The notes under the pieces: generated by a model | The model's input: only the letters and a program-made list of their open reading frames with translations | Told to the model about the DNA's origin: nothing | The model's database searches: none | Position numbers and translations under genes: made by a program | Part shown: positions 1 to 8,443 of the stretch, piece after piece | Position numbering within the stretch: the first letter of the stretch is position 1 | Layout of the letters: each line of letters begins with the position of its first letter | NCBI GenBank assembly: GCA_963662395.1 | Contig: OY759511.1 | Span: forward strand, 2,170,001 to 2,234,000 | Reading direction: 5' to 3' | Source: JAPOXR01 sp963662395 | GTDB taxonomy: Bacteria; Pseudomonadota; Alphaproteobacteria; Rhodobacterales; Rhodobacteraceae | DNA: 64,000 nucleotides

Positions 1-496
1 GATACCGGCCGGGTAAGGACCGCAGACAAGCATGTTTCCGATCGACCTTGGAAATCTGGTCAGACGAAAGGTTTCGGGGCCTTCGGGCACCCGGGCCCGC
101 GGATTCCAGCCAACCTGCAGAATAAACCGGACCCGGGATGTGGTTGCCCCGATAGATACTGACCTGTCCCATTTCACACAGAAAGAGAGACCGTCCTCGG
201 CTGTCACTCAAGGACTCCTTCGTGATGGGCGTCAAGCCTTGCCGCAGGTCATGTCCGATCTCCATCCGGCAGCAAGGTTGGTCTCCATCAAGACCGGCAT
301 CGGGAATGTCAAGTCCCCGGAGGAAAACGTTGACCTCAATCGCCGATGAGAGCCGCCTGAGTTGCGTTCAGAACGGTCACCGGATCAGAAGCCCGGAACT
401 CTGGCGGCAAGCCAAATACCGGCTTACCGGCGCGCGTTGTCCTTGTCGCGCCAACCTGCATCGGCTGGCAGTAACATCAAATGAACGACTTGGCCG
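1..496. other. no recognisable gene
   Basis: This stretch lies downstream of accA. Short open frames exist on both strands, but none gives a protein I recognise and none has a convincing start or ribosome binding site. No clear hairpin-plus-T-run terminator is visible. It may contain the remains of a gene cut off by the window edge. Confidence 0.4.
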
Positions 497-1513
497 CTAA
501 CCGCCGCTGGCTGGAGCAGCCTTGCCGCCAGTCGTCCCCATCTCCAGGAACTTGGCATGACGCAGGCACAGCCTTTCATCGGCCGGGAGCGGCGCCACCT
601 CCTGCAGCATCTCCCCGACCTCCCTGCCAACCGACCGGATCGTTTCCTTCGGATGGCGGTGCGCGCCTCCGACCGGCTCCCCGACAATCCGGTCAATGAC
701 ACCGAACGAGTGCAGGTCCTGGGCGGTCAGCCGAAGCGCTTCCGCCGCGTCCTGCATCTTTTCCGAATCCTTCCACAGGATCGATGCACATCCCTCCGGA
801 CTGATGACCGAGTAGATCGAGTGCTCGAGCATTGCCGTGCGATCAGCGGTGGCCAGCGCCACCGCCCCGCCGGAGCCGCCTTCACCGATGACGACCGATA
901 CCAGCGGAACCTTCAACTGCAGGCAGCGTTCGGTGGCCCGGGCAATCGCCTCGGCCTGGCCACGCTCCTCTGCCCCCTTGCCCGGATAGGCTCCGGGCGT
1001 GTCGACGATGGTAATGACCGGCAGACCGAAGCGGTCGGCAAGATCCATGAGACGAATTGCCTTCCGGTAGCCCTCCGGGCGGGCCATTCCGAAATTGTGC
1101 TCGAGCCTGGTCCTGGTGTCATTGCCCTTCTCGTTGCCGATTACCACCACGGCCTGTCCATCGAACCGGGCGAGGCATCCGGTGACCGCACAATCCTCGG
1201 AGAAACTCCGGTCACCTGACAGGTAGGTGCGGTCGGTAAACAGTTCGATCAGGTAGTCGCGGCACCGTGGGCGGTTCGGATGCCGGGCAACCTGGCATTT
1301 TTGCCAGGGGCGCAACTTCCCGTAGATGTTGCCCAGCATCTCGGTCGATTTTCGATCAAGCCGCCTGAGCCTGGTCGCGTCACCCTTGTTGCGCTCCGAC
1401 TTCGGGGCCGAACGCAGCTTGTCGGCTTCGGTCTCGACTTCTGCCAGCTCCTTCTCGAAATCAAGGTAGTGCTGCACGGCGCCTCCTGCCCAGGATTGCG
1501 GCAATGATGTCAA
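497..1513 (-). CDS. accA: acetyl-CoA carboxylase carboxyltransferase subunit alpha
   Basis: This is the alpha chain of the carboxyltransferase half of acetyl-CoA carboxylase, which with AccD moves the carboxyl group from biotin-BCCP to acetyl-CoA to make malonyl-CoA for fatty acid synthesis in the cytoplasm. The 338 residues match the usual AccA length of about 315-320 plus a short tail. Family signatures visible include LEHNFGMARPEGYRKA, IVDTPGAYPG, GEGGSGGA and the ISPEGCASILWKD segment. The N-terminal QHYLDFEKELAEVE helix is also typical. The C-terminus, after about residue 315, is a low-complexity tail. It stands apart from its neighbours; the next gene on the same strand starts about 0.9 kb away, and no accD is in the window. 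The start is the first in-frame start of the open frame and could lie a few codons downstream. Confidence 0.96.
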   Translation of the reverse strand: MTSLPQSWAGGAVQHYLDFEKELAEVETEADKLRSAPKSERNKGDATRLRRLDRKSTEMLGNIYGKLRPWQKCQVARHPNRPRCRDYLIELFTDRTYLSGDRSFSEDCAVTGCLARFDGQAVVVIGNEKGNDTRTRLEHNFGMARPEGYRKAIRLMDLADRFGLPVITIVDTPGAYPGKGAEERGQAEAIARATERCLQLKVPLVSVVIGEGGSGGAVALATADRTAMLEHSIYSVISPEGCASILWKDSEKMQDAAEALRLTAQDLHSFGVIDRIVGEPVGGAHRHPKETIRSVGREVGEMLQEVAPLPADERLCLRHAKFLEMGTTGGKAAPASGG

Positions 1514-1607
1514 TTGACCAACAGGTCACGACCCATCGCGCGTCCAATGACCGCAATGTTGCAGCAAGTTCCGATGGTTGGCAATCCTTCCCGGCATCTC
1601 GACGCTG

Positions 1608-2804
1608 TCAACTGGCGGCGAAGGCGCCGTGCAGGCGTTCCAGCGCCAGTTCCAGCACTGGCCGTGGAGTTGCCAGGTTGAAACGGCAATATCCGGCGCC
1701 GCCGGCACCAAATGTCCGACCGCGATTCACGGCAATTCGTGCCCGTTTCTCGATCCGGTCGCTGACCTCCTGTTCAGCCATCCCGGTCCCCGAGAAGTCG
1801 ACCCATGCCAGGTAGGTCGCATCGAGCTTCATGGAACTGGCACCGTCAATCCCGTCAATCACTTCATCGAACAGCAGGCTGTTGTGGTGGATGTATTCCA
1901 TTGCCTGGTCCACCCAGTCGGCCCCTTCCGGCGAATAGACTGCCTCGGCCAGGAACAGCCCGAAACTGTTTGGCGACATGCCAAGTCCGGCCATGCGGCC
2001 GGCAAACCGGTCGCGCAGCGCCGGGTCGGGAATGATGACGTTGCCGGCATGGACGCCGGCAAGGTTGAAGGTCTTGGTGGTCGCCGTCATCATGACCAGC
2101 CGATCCTCGATATCGGGGTCCGCCACATGCATGACCGTGTGCTGCGAGCCGGGCATCAGCAGATCATGGTGAATCTCGTCGGCGACCAGGACGAGATCAT
2201 GCTTGCGGCAGAAATCTGCAAACTGGCGCAGCTCCGAGCGGCTCCAGACCGTGCCGCCCGGGTTTTGTGGCGAACACAGGATGGCAATGGTCTCCCGGCC
2301 GGTCATGAGCCGGGAATAGCTGTCGAAGTCGAACTGGTACCGGCCATCGATCTTCTCGAGCCGGCATTCGGTTATGCCGCGCCCGGCCGCCCGGATGACC
2401 CGGGCAAATGCATGATAGACCGGCGTGAACAGGACAACATTGTCGCCGGGCCGGGAATAGGTGTCGATGCACATCGCCGTTCCGTTGACCAGGCCGTGGG
2501 TGGTGAAGATCCACTCCGGCTCCACCTTCCAGCCATGGCGATTCGCCATCCACCACGCAATGGCCTCCCGGTAGGCGCGGTCATCGCCGTAATATCCGAA
2601 TATTCCATGATCGAGCATGCGTTGCAGCGCCTGCCGCGCCACCTCGGGGGGACGGAAATCCATGTCGGCGACCCACATCGCGATGCCGTCATCGGTGGGA
2701 ACCCCGTAGAGGGACTCCATCATGTCCCACTTCATGCAATGCGTGCCCCGCCGCTCAATGATCTCGTCGAAATTCATGTGCTTCATCTCGCCTGAACGGT
2801 GCAT
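1608..2804 (-). CDS. MalY/PatB-type PLP-dependent C-S lyase/aminotransferase
   Basis: This 398-residue fold-type I PLP enzyme resembles MalY/PatB proteins, which act as cystathionine beta-lyases cleaving C-S bonds of cystathionine or cysteine conjugates. The N-terminus (NFDEIIERRGTHCMKWD) and the segment MWVADMDFRPPEVARQAL are hallmarks of the group. The PLP lysine is in TATTKTFNLAG, with CSPQNPGGTVW and LVLVADEIHHDLL (the Asp contacting the PLP ring nitrogen) upstream. An ATG eight codons into the frame (MNFDEIIERRG) is an equally plausible start. It sits alone between accA and the ankyrin remnant on the same strand. Distinguishing cystathionine lyase from aminotransferase activity is not possible from sequence alone. 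Confidence 0.9.
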   Translation of the reverse strand: MHRSGEMKHMNFDEIIERRGTHCMKWDMMESLYGVPTDDGIAMWVADMDFRPPEVARQALQRMLDHGIFGYYGDDRAYREAIAWWMANRHGWKVEPEWIFTTHGLVNGTAMCIDTYSRPGDNVVLFTPVYHAFARVIRAAGRGITECRLEKIDGRYQFDFDSYSRLMTGRETIAILCSPQNPGGTVWSRSELRQFADFCRKHDLVLVADEIHHDLLMPGSQHTVMHVADPDIEDRLVMMTATTKTFNLAGVHAGNVIIPDPALRDRFAGRMAGLGMSPNSFGLFLAEAVYSPEGADWVDQAMEYIHHNSLLFDEVIDGIDGASSMKLDATYLAWVDFSGTGMAEQEVSDRIEKRARIAVNRGRTFGAGGAGYCRFNLATPRPVLELALERLHGAFAAS

Positions 2805-2894
2805 GACTGAAACGATTTGCCGGACAAGTTCAAGTCAAGACTCGCCCCGGCACAGGGAGGAGGCCGGCCTGGTCTCGGACCCTTCCTCACAGGA

Positions 2895-3160
2895 TCAATC
2901 CGGAATTTCGGCACCGTGGACACCGGTGCCATGCAGGGGACTCTCCGAAGGATGTAATCCATTGTAGTTGTATGACTTGGCTTTCGGCCCCCTTTGACCT
3001 CCGCAGGCGAGCAGCACCGGCACCGGACGCACCGCCGCCATGTGCAGGGGGAGATCGTCCCATTCGCGCCTGGCATTCACATCGGCCCCCGCCTTCAGCA
3101 ACCGGGCGATCACCGCCGGATTGTCATTCCAGCCGACCGCCTCGTGCAGGGGTCCATATA
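2895..3160 (-). pseudogene. ankyrin-repeat gene remnant
   Basis: Read on the minus strand without requiring a start codon, this stretch gives PLHEAVGWNDNPAVIARLLK followed by AGADVNAR and LPLHMAAVRP, which is a good match to the ankyrin repeat consensus (xxLHxAAxxGxxxxVxxLLxxGADVNAx). Only about one and a half repeats remain. The frame then runs into unrelated residues and a stop near 2895, and upstream it is lost close to the 3-prime end of hepT. An intact ankyrin protein would have several repeats, so I read this as the relic of a deleted gene. Function before decay is unknown; such proteins mediate protein-protein contacts. Confidence 0.6.
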
Positions 3161-3167
3161 GACATGG

Positions 3168-3623
3168 TCATCCCCCATCACATGTCGAATGACGGGCCGA
3201 CTTCCGTGGCTTCCGCCGCCGGGATCCCGTTTTCGGTTCGGTCTTCACCGTCGGCGCCTCCGGCCCGGGCGCCCGGGATTGATCCAGTTCGTCAAGCAGC
3301 GACTCGATCGACAATCGCAGGGGTGGCAGGTCGTCCACGATGCAGTCCCAGACCGTTACCGGATCAACCCGGTGATAGACATGGATCAACCGATTGCGAA
3401 AACCGATGATCTGCACGAGATCCGGGATTCTTGCTGCCACCTCCGGCGAGGAACTGCTGATCTGGTTCAGTGCTTCGGCCAAGATGGAAAAGCCTCGCTC
3501 AACTGCCCATTGCGTTCGGAGATCACGCCGGTAGTCTCCGAACTCCATGCCGCCGGTGAAGTCCTCGATCACCTCCGCTCCCCTGATGGCATCCCCGAGG
3601 CTGCATCGAGGATCACGCTGCAA
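3168..3623 (-). CDS. hepT: HepT-like ribonuclease toxin (DUF86/HEPN)
   Basis: This is the toxin half of a MntA/HepT module, a HEPN-fold RNase. The core runs from about residue 10 to 115 (GDAIRGAEVIEDFTGGMEF ... LPPLRLSIESLLDEL). It carries the HEPN catalytic motif RX4H at R76-H81 (RNRLIH) followed by Y83, the tyrosine that the partner AMPylates in characterised HepT proteins. I chose a TTG start at 3623: it sets the usual protein beginning (QRDPRCSLGDAIR) and overlaps the 3-prime end of mntA by 11 bases. The open frame itself extends far upstream across mntA, but that part is out of frame with mntA and unrelated. After residue 115 there is an extra basic tail of about 35 residues, longer than family members usually have. 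It may reflect a lost original stop codon. Confidence 0.8.
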   Translation of the reverse strand: MQRDPRCSLGDAIRGAEVIEDFTGGMEFGDYRRDLRTQWAVERGFSILAEALNQISSSSPEVAARIPDLVQIIGFRNRLIHVYHRVDPVTVWDCIVDDLPPLRLSIESLLDELDQSRAPGPEAPTVKTEPKTGSRRRKPRKSARHSTCDGG

Positions 3624-3948
3624 AGACCAGCTCCCGCGAGCGGTCGATCGCGGCCTGCAGGTATTCGTTCTCGACCGTGCCGCTCCTGACCAGGTCGACC
3701 TCGCGGCCCGGCAGGGCCTGCAAATCATCGGCCAGGCCCGTATACCGCCGGGCGATCCCGGGCAGGAGCGGCGGTTCGAAGTCAACGAGAATGTCGGCAT
3801 CGCTGGTCTCCCGATCGAAATCCGTGCTCCTGGCTGCCGAACCGAACAGCTCGAGGCGCGACGCCCGGTAGTGCCGGCCGATGGCGGCGATCTCGTCCGT
3901 CCTTTGGGCAATCTCGGCATGTATTGGTCGGGACCCTTCAGCAAGCAT
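3613..3948 (-). CDS. mntA: MntA-like nucleotidyltransferase antitoxin
   Basis: This 111-residue minimal nucleotidyltransferase is the antitoxin of the HepT pair; characterised members transfer AMP onto the HepT tyrosine to silence the RNase. The polymerase-beta signature is complete: LELFGSAARSTDFDRETSDA followed by DILVDF supplies the GS motif and the DxD metal ligands (SDADILV). The usual Arg-Gly after GSxx is Arg-Ser here. The C-terminal stretch, PGREVDLVRSGTVENEYLQA, is also typical of the family and bears the third acidic residue. It precedes hepT with an 11-base overlap, the normal order for this module. An alternative upstream start is possible. Confidence 0.86.
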   Translation of the reverse strand: MLAEGSRPIHAEIAQRTDEIAAIGRHYRASRLELFGSAARSTDFDRETSDADILVDFEPPLLPGIARRYTGLADDLQALPGREVDLVRSGTVENEYLQAAIDRSRELVFAA

Positions 3949-4015
3949 TTGTCATTGGCCACCATACGTCGCCGGGCGGGTGGACTCCATACCCGCGATC
4001 GCTACCACCCTCCCC

Positions 4016-4450
4016 TCACGACAGCTTCAGGCATGGCCCTGCCCGGTGCGGCTTCTCCCGGGTGATGCCGTTCAGCCGGGTAATCTCCGGCCAGCGCGAG
4101 CGGTCGCCCAGCCTGCGTTGGATGGGCTTCACCACGTAGTTCTGGCAGGCAGGTTTGGCGGCCCCGGCACTGCGTGCCGGCACCTTCAGGCACTGGCCCA
4201 CTCTGAACATGTTGTGGCCATCGAGCCCGTTCAGCCTCCCCAACTCCCGCCAGGCTGCCAGGCTGCTCGTGTCTTCCGTCAGGATCTTGCGTCCGGAATC
4301 GCCGGGCTGCACCCGGCAGCCATCGCAGGCCGCATTGTTGACGGAAGCCGGCACGGCGGCGATCGCCGCCTGCAGTTCGGGCTCGATGCGGATGCTGATC
4401 CAGATGCTCTTGTCCATGCGTGCAACATGGCCGTGCTTGGCCGCGATCAT
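4016..4450 (-). CDS. small LysM-like hypothetical protein
   Basis: This is a 144-residue open frame with two weak LysM-like stretches. The first is CRVQPGDSGRKILTEDTSSL ending in RVGQCLKVPA. The second starts at QNYVVKPIQRRLGD, continues ITRLNGITREK and ends in AGPCLKL. LysM modules bind peptidoglycan glycans, and the pattern xVxxGDSxxxI ... LxxxNxL ... xGxxLxVP is recognisable, but the residues that usually make the turn (DTL/DSL) are altered. There is no clear signal peptide, so the true N-terminus may be lost or lie in another frame. Cysteines C42 and C45 form a CxxC. It may be a decaying fragment of a LysM lipoprotein; this call is tentative. Confidence 0.4.
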   Translation of the reverse strand: MIAAKHGHVARMDKSIWISIRIEPELQAAIAAVPASVNNAACDGCRVQPGDSGRKILTEDTSSLAAWRELGRLNGLDGHNMFRVGQCLKVPARSAGAAKPACQNYVVKPIQRRLGDRSRWPEITRLNGITREKPHRAGPCLKLS

Positions 4451-4579
4451 GAGTCAATGACAGTTCACTCTCCGAATGCCTACTGGCAGGAAGGGTGGAA
4501 ATTGCTACAAGGGCATCCGGCAGCGTGGGCGATCCATGCTGGCAGGAGGGGCTCCGACCGACATTACCGATTGCGAGAA

Positions 4580-5101
4580 ATGACCGGTAAACGAATACTG
4601 ATCTATCCCGATCCGGGATTGCGCAAGACGGCGCGGCCAATCGGCGAGGTCACGGACGAGATCGCCACCCTGGCCGATGACATGCTGGAGACCATGTATG
4701 ATGCGCCGGGAATTGGACTGGCCGGCCCGCAAGTGGGTGTCATGTTGCGGATCTTTGTCATGGACTGCGCGCCGAAGGAGGAGGATGAGCCTGACCCGCT
4801 GGTTTTGCTCAATCCGGAATTGACATGGACGTCCGACAACCTCGTCAAGCGCGAGGAGGGCTGCCTGTCGATTCCGGGACAATATGCAGATGTAGTCAGG
4901 CCGGAGCGGATTGTGGTCAGCTACCAGGAATTGCAGGGAAGGCAGGTCGAGGCGGAATATGCCGGGCTTCATGCGCGATGCATCCAGCACGAAATCGATC
5001 ACCTGGACGGCAAGCTGTTCATCGACCACCTGTCCCTGGTCAAGCGCCAGATGATCAAGCGCCGGCTTGCAAAGAACAGGAAGAACTCATCCAGGAAGTG
5101 A
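4580..5101 (+). CDS. def: peptide deformylase
   Basis: This enzyme removes the N-formyl group from new polypeptides at the ribosome exit. All three metal/catalytic motifs are present in the 173-residue protein: GIGLAGPQVG (residues 44-53; the usual GIGLAAPQ has Ala instead of Gly), EGCLSIPG with metal ligand C95, and QHEIDHLDG with H137, E138 and H141. The basic C-terminus (KRQMIKRRLAKNRK) is typical of alphaproteobacterial forms. The ATG at 4580 gives the standard beginning (TGKRILIYPDPGLRK). The longer upstream open frame reads through non-coding sequence. In many relatives def is followed by fmt; here it is not. Confidence 0.95.
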   Translation: MTGKRILIYPDPGLRKTARPIGEVTDEIATLADDMLETMYDAPGIGLAGPQVGVMLRIFVMDCAPKEEDEPDPLVLLNPELTWTSDNLVKREEGCLSIPGQYADVVRPERIVVSYQELQGRQVEAEYAGLHARCIQHEIDHLDGKLFIDHLSLVKRQMIKRRLAKNRKNSSRK

Positions 5102-5258
5102 ACATCCCCGAAGGCATCAGGCGATTCTGACCAGGGCATGGCAGCCGTGCAGGCCGGGCCGGTCCCGCTTCCGGGGCCGCCAGGGGGGACAGGAAGGTGG
5201 AGCCGGAAGCGGCCGTTCTTGCCGGGAGGCGAGGTGACCGGGGACCCGGATGCTTCGG

Positions 5259-5762
5259 TCAGCTATCCTGCCGGGCTGTTCCACCGGAGCCGCGAATCTC
5301 CTGCATCCCGCGGTTGGCCAGCGCATCGGCCCGTTCATTGCCGGGGGAGTCGGCATGACCCTTGACCCATTCCCAGGCAACATCATGCTGCTGTCGCGCG
5401 TCATCCAGCCGCATCCACAAATCGACATTCTTTACTGGTTGCTTGCTCGCGGTCTTCCAGCCTCTTGCCTTCCAGTTGCCGATCCACTTGCCGATCCCGT
5501 CAACCAGGTACCTGCTGTCGGTCACCAGCCTGATGCGTGACCGGGAGTTCAGTGCCTCCAGCGCAGAAATCGCCGCCAGCAATTCCATCCGGTTGTTTGT
5601 TGTCCTCGCCTCGCCGCCGCAAAGCTCCTTCTCCCTGATCAGTTGGTCCTGGCGGAAGGCCTGAAGCAATACGCCCCAGCCACCCGGCCCGGGGTTTCCG
5701 GAGCATGCACCGTCCGTATAGGCCACCAGCTCCATGGATGCCTTCGCATCACCTTCCGTCAT
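5259..5762 (-). CDS. rnhA: ribonuclease HI
   Basis: RNase HI degrades the RNA strand of RNA-DNA hybrids, clearing Okazaki primers and R-loops. The four acidic catalytic residues are visible in the 167-aa protein: D17 in YTDGACSGNPGPGGWG, E60 in TTNNRMELLAAI, D82 in TDSRYLVDGI, and the Asp in GNERADALANRG. The KGHAD loop with the catalytic histidine is present as WVKGHADSPGNERAD. I chose the ATG at 5762, which overlaps the upstream membrane gene by 14 bases; ATGs at 5789 and 5735 are alternatives. It is the last gene of a tightly packed minus-strand cluster and may be cotranscribed with the two membrane proteins. Confidence 0.94.
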   Translation of the reverse strand: MTEGDAKASMELVAYTDGACSGNPGPGGWGVLLQAFRQDQLIREKELCGGEARTTNNRMELLAAISALEALNSRSRIRLVTDSRYLVDGIGKWIGNWKARGWKTASKQPVKNVDLWMRLDDARQQHDVAWEWVKGHADSPGNERADALANRGMQEIRGSGGTARQDS

Positions 5763-6444
5763 CAATACTGCCTGGCTCGAACACCGCATGGTTCAGCGGG
5801 TAGATGATGTTGAGGGCAGCGAGCAGCGGAATGGCAAATTCGGTCAACTCTCCTCGCCTTGGCACGTCCCCGGGGACGAGGTTCAACAGGCCCTCGACGG
5901 CCAGGATCACCATCACATATCCGGCGATCTGGTACGGTTTCGGAATTGGCACCCCGCAACGGTCAGCCAGCGCACGGAAGCGGCCGGAGCGGTAACATAG
6001 CGGCGTCAACACCGCCAGGTACAGGATGAAGAAAACCAGGAATCCCCTGGCAAACAGCAATTTGTTCAGGTTGACGCCCGCAACCGCCAGGTTGTGCAGG
6101 TTGGTTTCACCCTGGCGATTGTGATCAAGGAAGAATTCGGAGGAGTGGATGCCGATCAATCGCTGACCCCAGGACACCTCCTCGCCGGCACCGAATATCG
6201 CCAGCAGCACGAGCGAGGCCAGCACCAGGCGCTGGATCCGGCCGAATTCACGGTATCCCCTCCGAAGGCGTGCGGCCGTCAGGACAGCAACCGTTGCCAG
6301 CGTCATGACCGTGAGCCATTCCATCACGCCATCTTCGGCCGAATAGACGTCGTGGAAATAGTCCGGATTGAACAGGGCCAACATGACCCCCAGCCCGAAC
6401 AGGGCTGCGCCGTTGATCAGCACCAGTTTTTCAGCCGGTTGCAC
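5749..6444 (-). CDS. multi-pass membrane protein of unknown function
   Basis: This 231-residue integral membrane protein has about six hydrophobic segments: near residues 8-25, 42-58, 72-88, a pair of stretches near 130-150, then 175-195, with a weaker one at about 205-220. Its conserved-looking core is the polar stretch GAGEEVSWGQRLIGI ... EFFLDHNRQGETNLHN between membrane helices. I recognise this combination (EEVSWGQR ... NxQxExNLHN) from a widespread family of uncharacterised bacterial membrane proteins. The clustering of E, W, Q, R and N/H residues between helices suggests an active or binding site facing one side of the membrane. It overlaps the preceding membrane gene and rnhA by 14 bases each, so translation is probably coupled. 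Confidence 0.7.
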   Translation of the reverse strand: MQPAEKLVLINGAALFGLGVMLALFNPDYFHDVYSAEDGVMEWLTVMTLATVAVLTAARLRRGYREFGRIQRLVLASLVLLAIFGAGEEVSWGQRLIGIHSSEFFLDHNRQGETNLHNLAVAGVNLNKLLFARGFLVFFILYLAVLTPLCYRSGRFRALADRCGVPIPKPYQIAGYVMVILAVEGLLNLVPGDVPRRGELTEFAIPLLAALNIIYPLNHAVFEPGSIDDGR

Positions 6445-7036
6445 GGCTGCCGGCCAGTCTGGTGACCAGGTGTCGGATGACCCGGACCAGGGCCACCGTG
6501 AACACGATCGGATCCAGCACGTAGTCGAACAGGTTACTGCTTTCGCCAGCCTGGAGCACGTGCAAGAGCACCGCTACTGTCAGCCAGGTCGCAACCAGGC
6601 CATGCCCCCGGCGCCACCAGGCAAGGGCAGCGAGGACGGACACGACCAGTGCAAACCAGGGCTGGTAGCCCAGCGCATAGGGGTCAAGATAACCCAGCCC
6701 CAATGCCATGGGGTAGAGTGCAACCCCGGTTGCAAGAACCAGCACCAGGAACCTGATCTCCTGGGCAGGTGCAGGAATTGTGATGGGCATTTTCGGAAGC
6801 ACCCTTGCGACCGGCAGCAGGCTGCAGACCACCAGGCCGATACTCGGCTCGTAGAGCAGGCCCTTCAGCCTCTCCAGTGCCGTCAGGTCACCGGCCGGCA
6901 TGACATATGGCAGGAAGGCCGCCAGCATGCCTGCACCTGCCCTGGCGGCCATGCCGGAATTCAGCTGGCCGGCCGACAGGAAACCCAGCGCGAACAGCAC
7001 CGTCAGCCAGGAGACATCAGAATACATGCGGCTCAC
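6431..7036 (-). CDS. hypothetical membrane protein
   Basis: This 201-residue protein is mostly hydrophobic, with about five predicted membrane spans: near residues 8-28, 65-80, 92-112, 125-142 and 148-165. There is a short basic segment after the fourth (WWRRGHG) and a basic C-terminus. I do not recognise the family. It lies between the sialidase-like gene, 186 bases upstream, and the membrane protein that overlaps its 3-prime end by 14 bases. The three genes plus rnhA therefore look like one transcription unit. A role in envelope glycan or lipid handling can be guessed from this context only. Confidence 0.6.
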   Translation of the reverse strand: MSRMYSDVSWLTVLFALGFLSAGQLNSGMAARAGAGMLAAFLPYVMPAGDLTALERLKGLLYEPSIGLVVCSLLPVARVLPKMPITIPAPAQEIRFLVLVLATGVALYPMALGLGYLDPYALGYQPWFALVVSVLAALAWWRRGHGLVATWLTVAVLLHVLQAGESSNLFDYVLDPIVFTVALVRVIRHLVTRLAGSRATG

Positions 7037-7222
7037 ATACTCCGGTCACGATGCCGGCATCAATCGATTTGCGGCAGGTGGTTGCGGGCATCATGACTCG
7101 CCGAGGGCGACCCGTGGTCGATTGACCGGTGGTGGTGCGGCAATTCCTCCGCCGGTGGCCAGCCGGCACCGGGCAGGCCCAGCTGTGGAGTTGCCGTCAT
7201 GACATGTGCCTCTGGCTTGCAA

Positions 7223-8443
7223 CTACGGATCCGCGGGGAGTTTACGGGCCTTGTCGAGAAGCCACGGATCGTTGAAGACGGCATGCTTGATGTGCTGGCG
7301 GTCATGGGTCCAGACGACATGGTGCTGCCCCCGGGAATCGGTCAGCACCGATGGGTAGGAAGCCTCCCCTTCCCCCCCCCTGTCGAGATCATGCAGCCAG
7401 ACCATGTCCTGGCGGCTGTCGCTGGCAGCAGCGATCGACAGCACGTCGCGTCCCGATTCCGAGTTGTTGTAGACGACCCAGATCCCGGCCCCGCCGGGTA
7501 GCGGACCACCGGCGATCGAACTGTCGGCATTCGGCAGGGCTGATCTCCTTGCCCTGTCAAACGTCCGGCCACCATCGGTGGTCGACGATCGGAGCATTCT
7601 CATTGGTGCCTCACCGGCATACCGCATGAGAACAGCCGCGGTGCTCGCCGATATCGGCACCAAGGCCGGCTGAAGAGCATCCCTGCCCCATGTCAGCCTT
7701 TTCTTGTCACGTACCGTGCCATCCTGGTCGACAATGAGAATCTCCGCGAATTTGCCAATGAATTCGTGGTAGGCCGGAATCGCCAGCCCGCCATCCTGCA
7801 ACAGCACCGGGGAGGTCCTGACCAGCGTGCTGATATTGAAGAACGGACTCGTGACCAGCCGGCGCGCCGGAGACCATGTCTCAGCGCCATCCTCCGAGAT
7901 CATGAAGTTTATTGCACTGCCTGCCCATCCCCCTATCGAGACGCTGACGAAGAACAGCCAGACCCGCCCGTCGCCGTCGAGCACCGCCGCCGGATTGCCC
8001 AGCTTCCTGATATGGCGGCCGGTTTGGGCTGCAAGCAACTCCCGCGACATGACGCTGACCGCTGGCGAGAACCGTCCGGTCTGCTGGTCAAGCCGGGCAA
8101 ACCAGATATTGACGTCCTTGCCACCTTCCCTGCTCCCACCATACCACCACGCCCCGACATCTCCTCCCGGGAGATTTGCCAACGTTGCGGCGTGAACCGA
8201 GGCCTGCCCGGCCGGGTCCAGCAATTGCTCATGGTACCGCATGCCGGCATCGCCGGTCATGACGGCTTGTCCGGCCACCACTCCAACGGTGAACCCGGAG
8301 GCGGGGGCAGGGGCAAACAGGTCAATTGCATGAATCAGCGCCGGGACCAGCGCCAGCAGGCACCCCGTTGCCGGCTTCAGCCAATGCCTCGATTCTTCCT
8401 TCAATACTCCACTCCCTCGTGCCGGGGCTGGACATGCCGGCAA
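7223..8443 (-). CDS. sialidase/neuraminidase-like BNR-repeat protein
   Basis: This is a 406-residue six-bladed beta-propeller protein of the sialidase-like superfamily. Asp-box motifs (SxDxGxTW) are visible as SEDGAETWSPARR and STTDGGRTFDRARR. SPVLLQDGGLAIPAYHEF and GGPLPGGAGIWVVYNNS are also typical of the BNR_2 exo-sialidase-like group. WYGGSREGGKDVNIW near residue 100 resembles the region bearing the catalytic Arg triad partner in these proteins. The N-terminus has a hydrophobic stretch (residues 26-45, ATGCLLALVPALIHAIDLFA) that could be a signal peptide or anchor. A start a dozen codons downstream would suit a signal peptide better. True substrate is unknown: many of these proteins are not sialidases. 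It heads the minus-strand cluster with two membrane proteins. Confidence 0.78.
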   Translation of the reverse strand: MPACPAPARGSGVLKEESRHWLKPATGCLLALVPALIHAIDLFAPAPASGFTVGVVAGQAVMTGDAGMRYHEQLLDPAGQASVHAATLANLPGGDVGAWWYGGSREGGKDVNIWFARLDQQTGRFSPAVSVMSRELLAAQTGRHIRKLGNPAAVLDGDGRVWLFFVSVSIGGWAGSAINFMISEDGAETWSPARRLVTSPFFNISTLVRTSPVLLQDGGLAIPAYHEFIGKFAEILIVDQDGTVRDKKRLTWGRDALQPALVPISASTAAVLMRYAGEAPMRMLRSSTTDGGRTFDRARRSALPNADSSIAGGPLPGGAGIWVVYNNSESGRDVLSIAAASDSRQDMVWLHDLDRGGEGEASYPSVLTDSRGQHHVVWTHDRQHIKHAVFNDPWLLDKARKLPADP

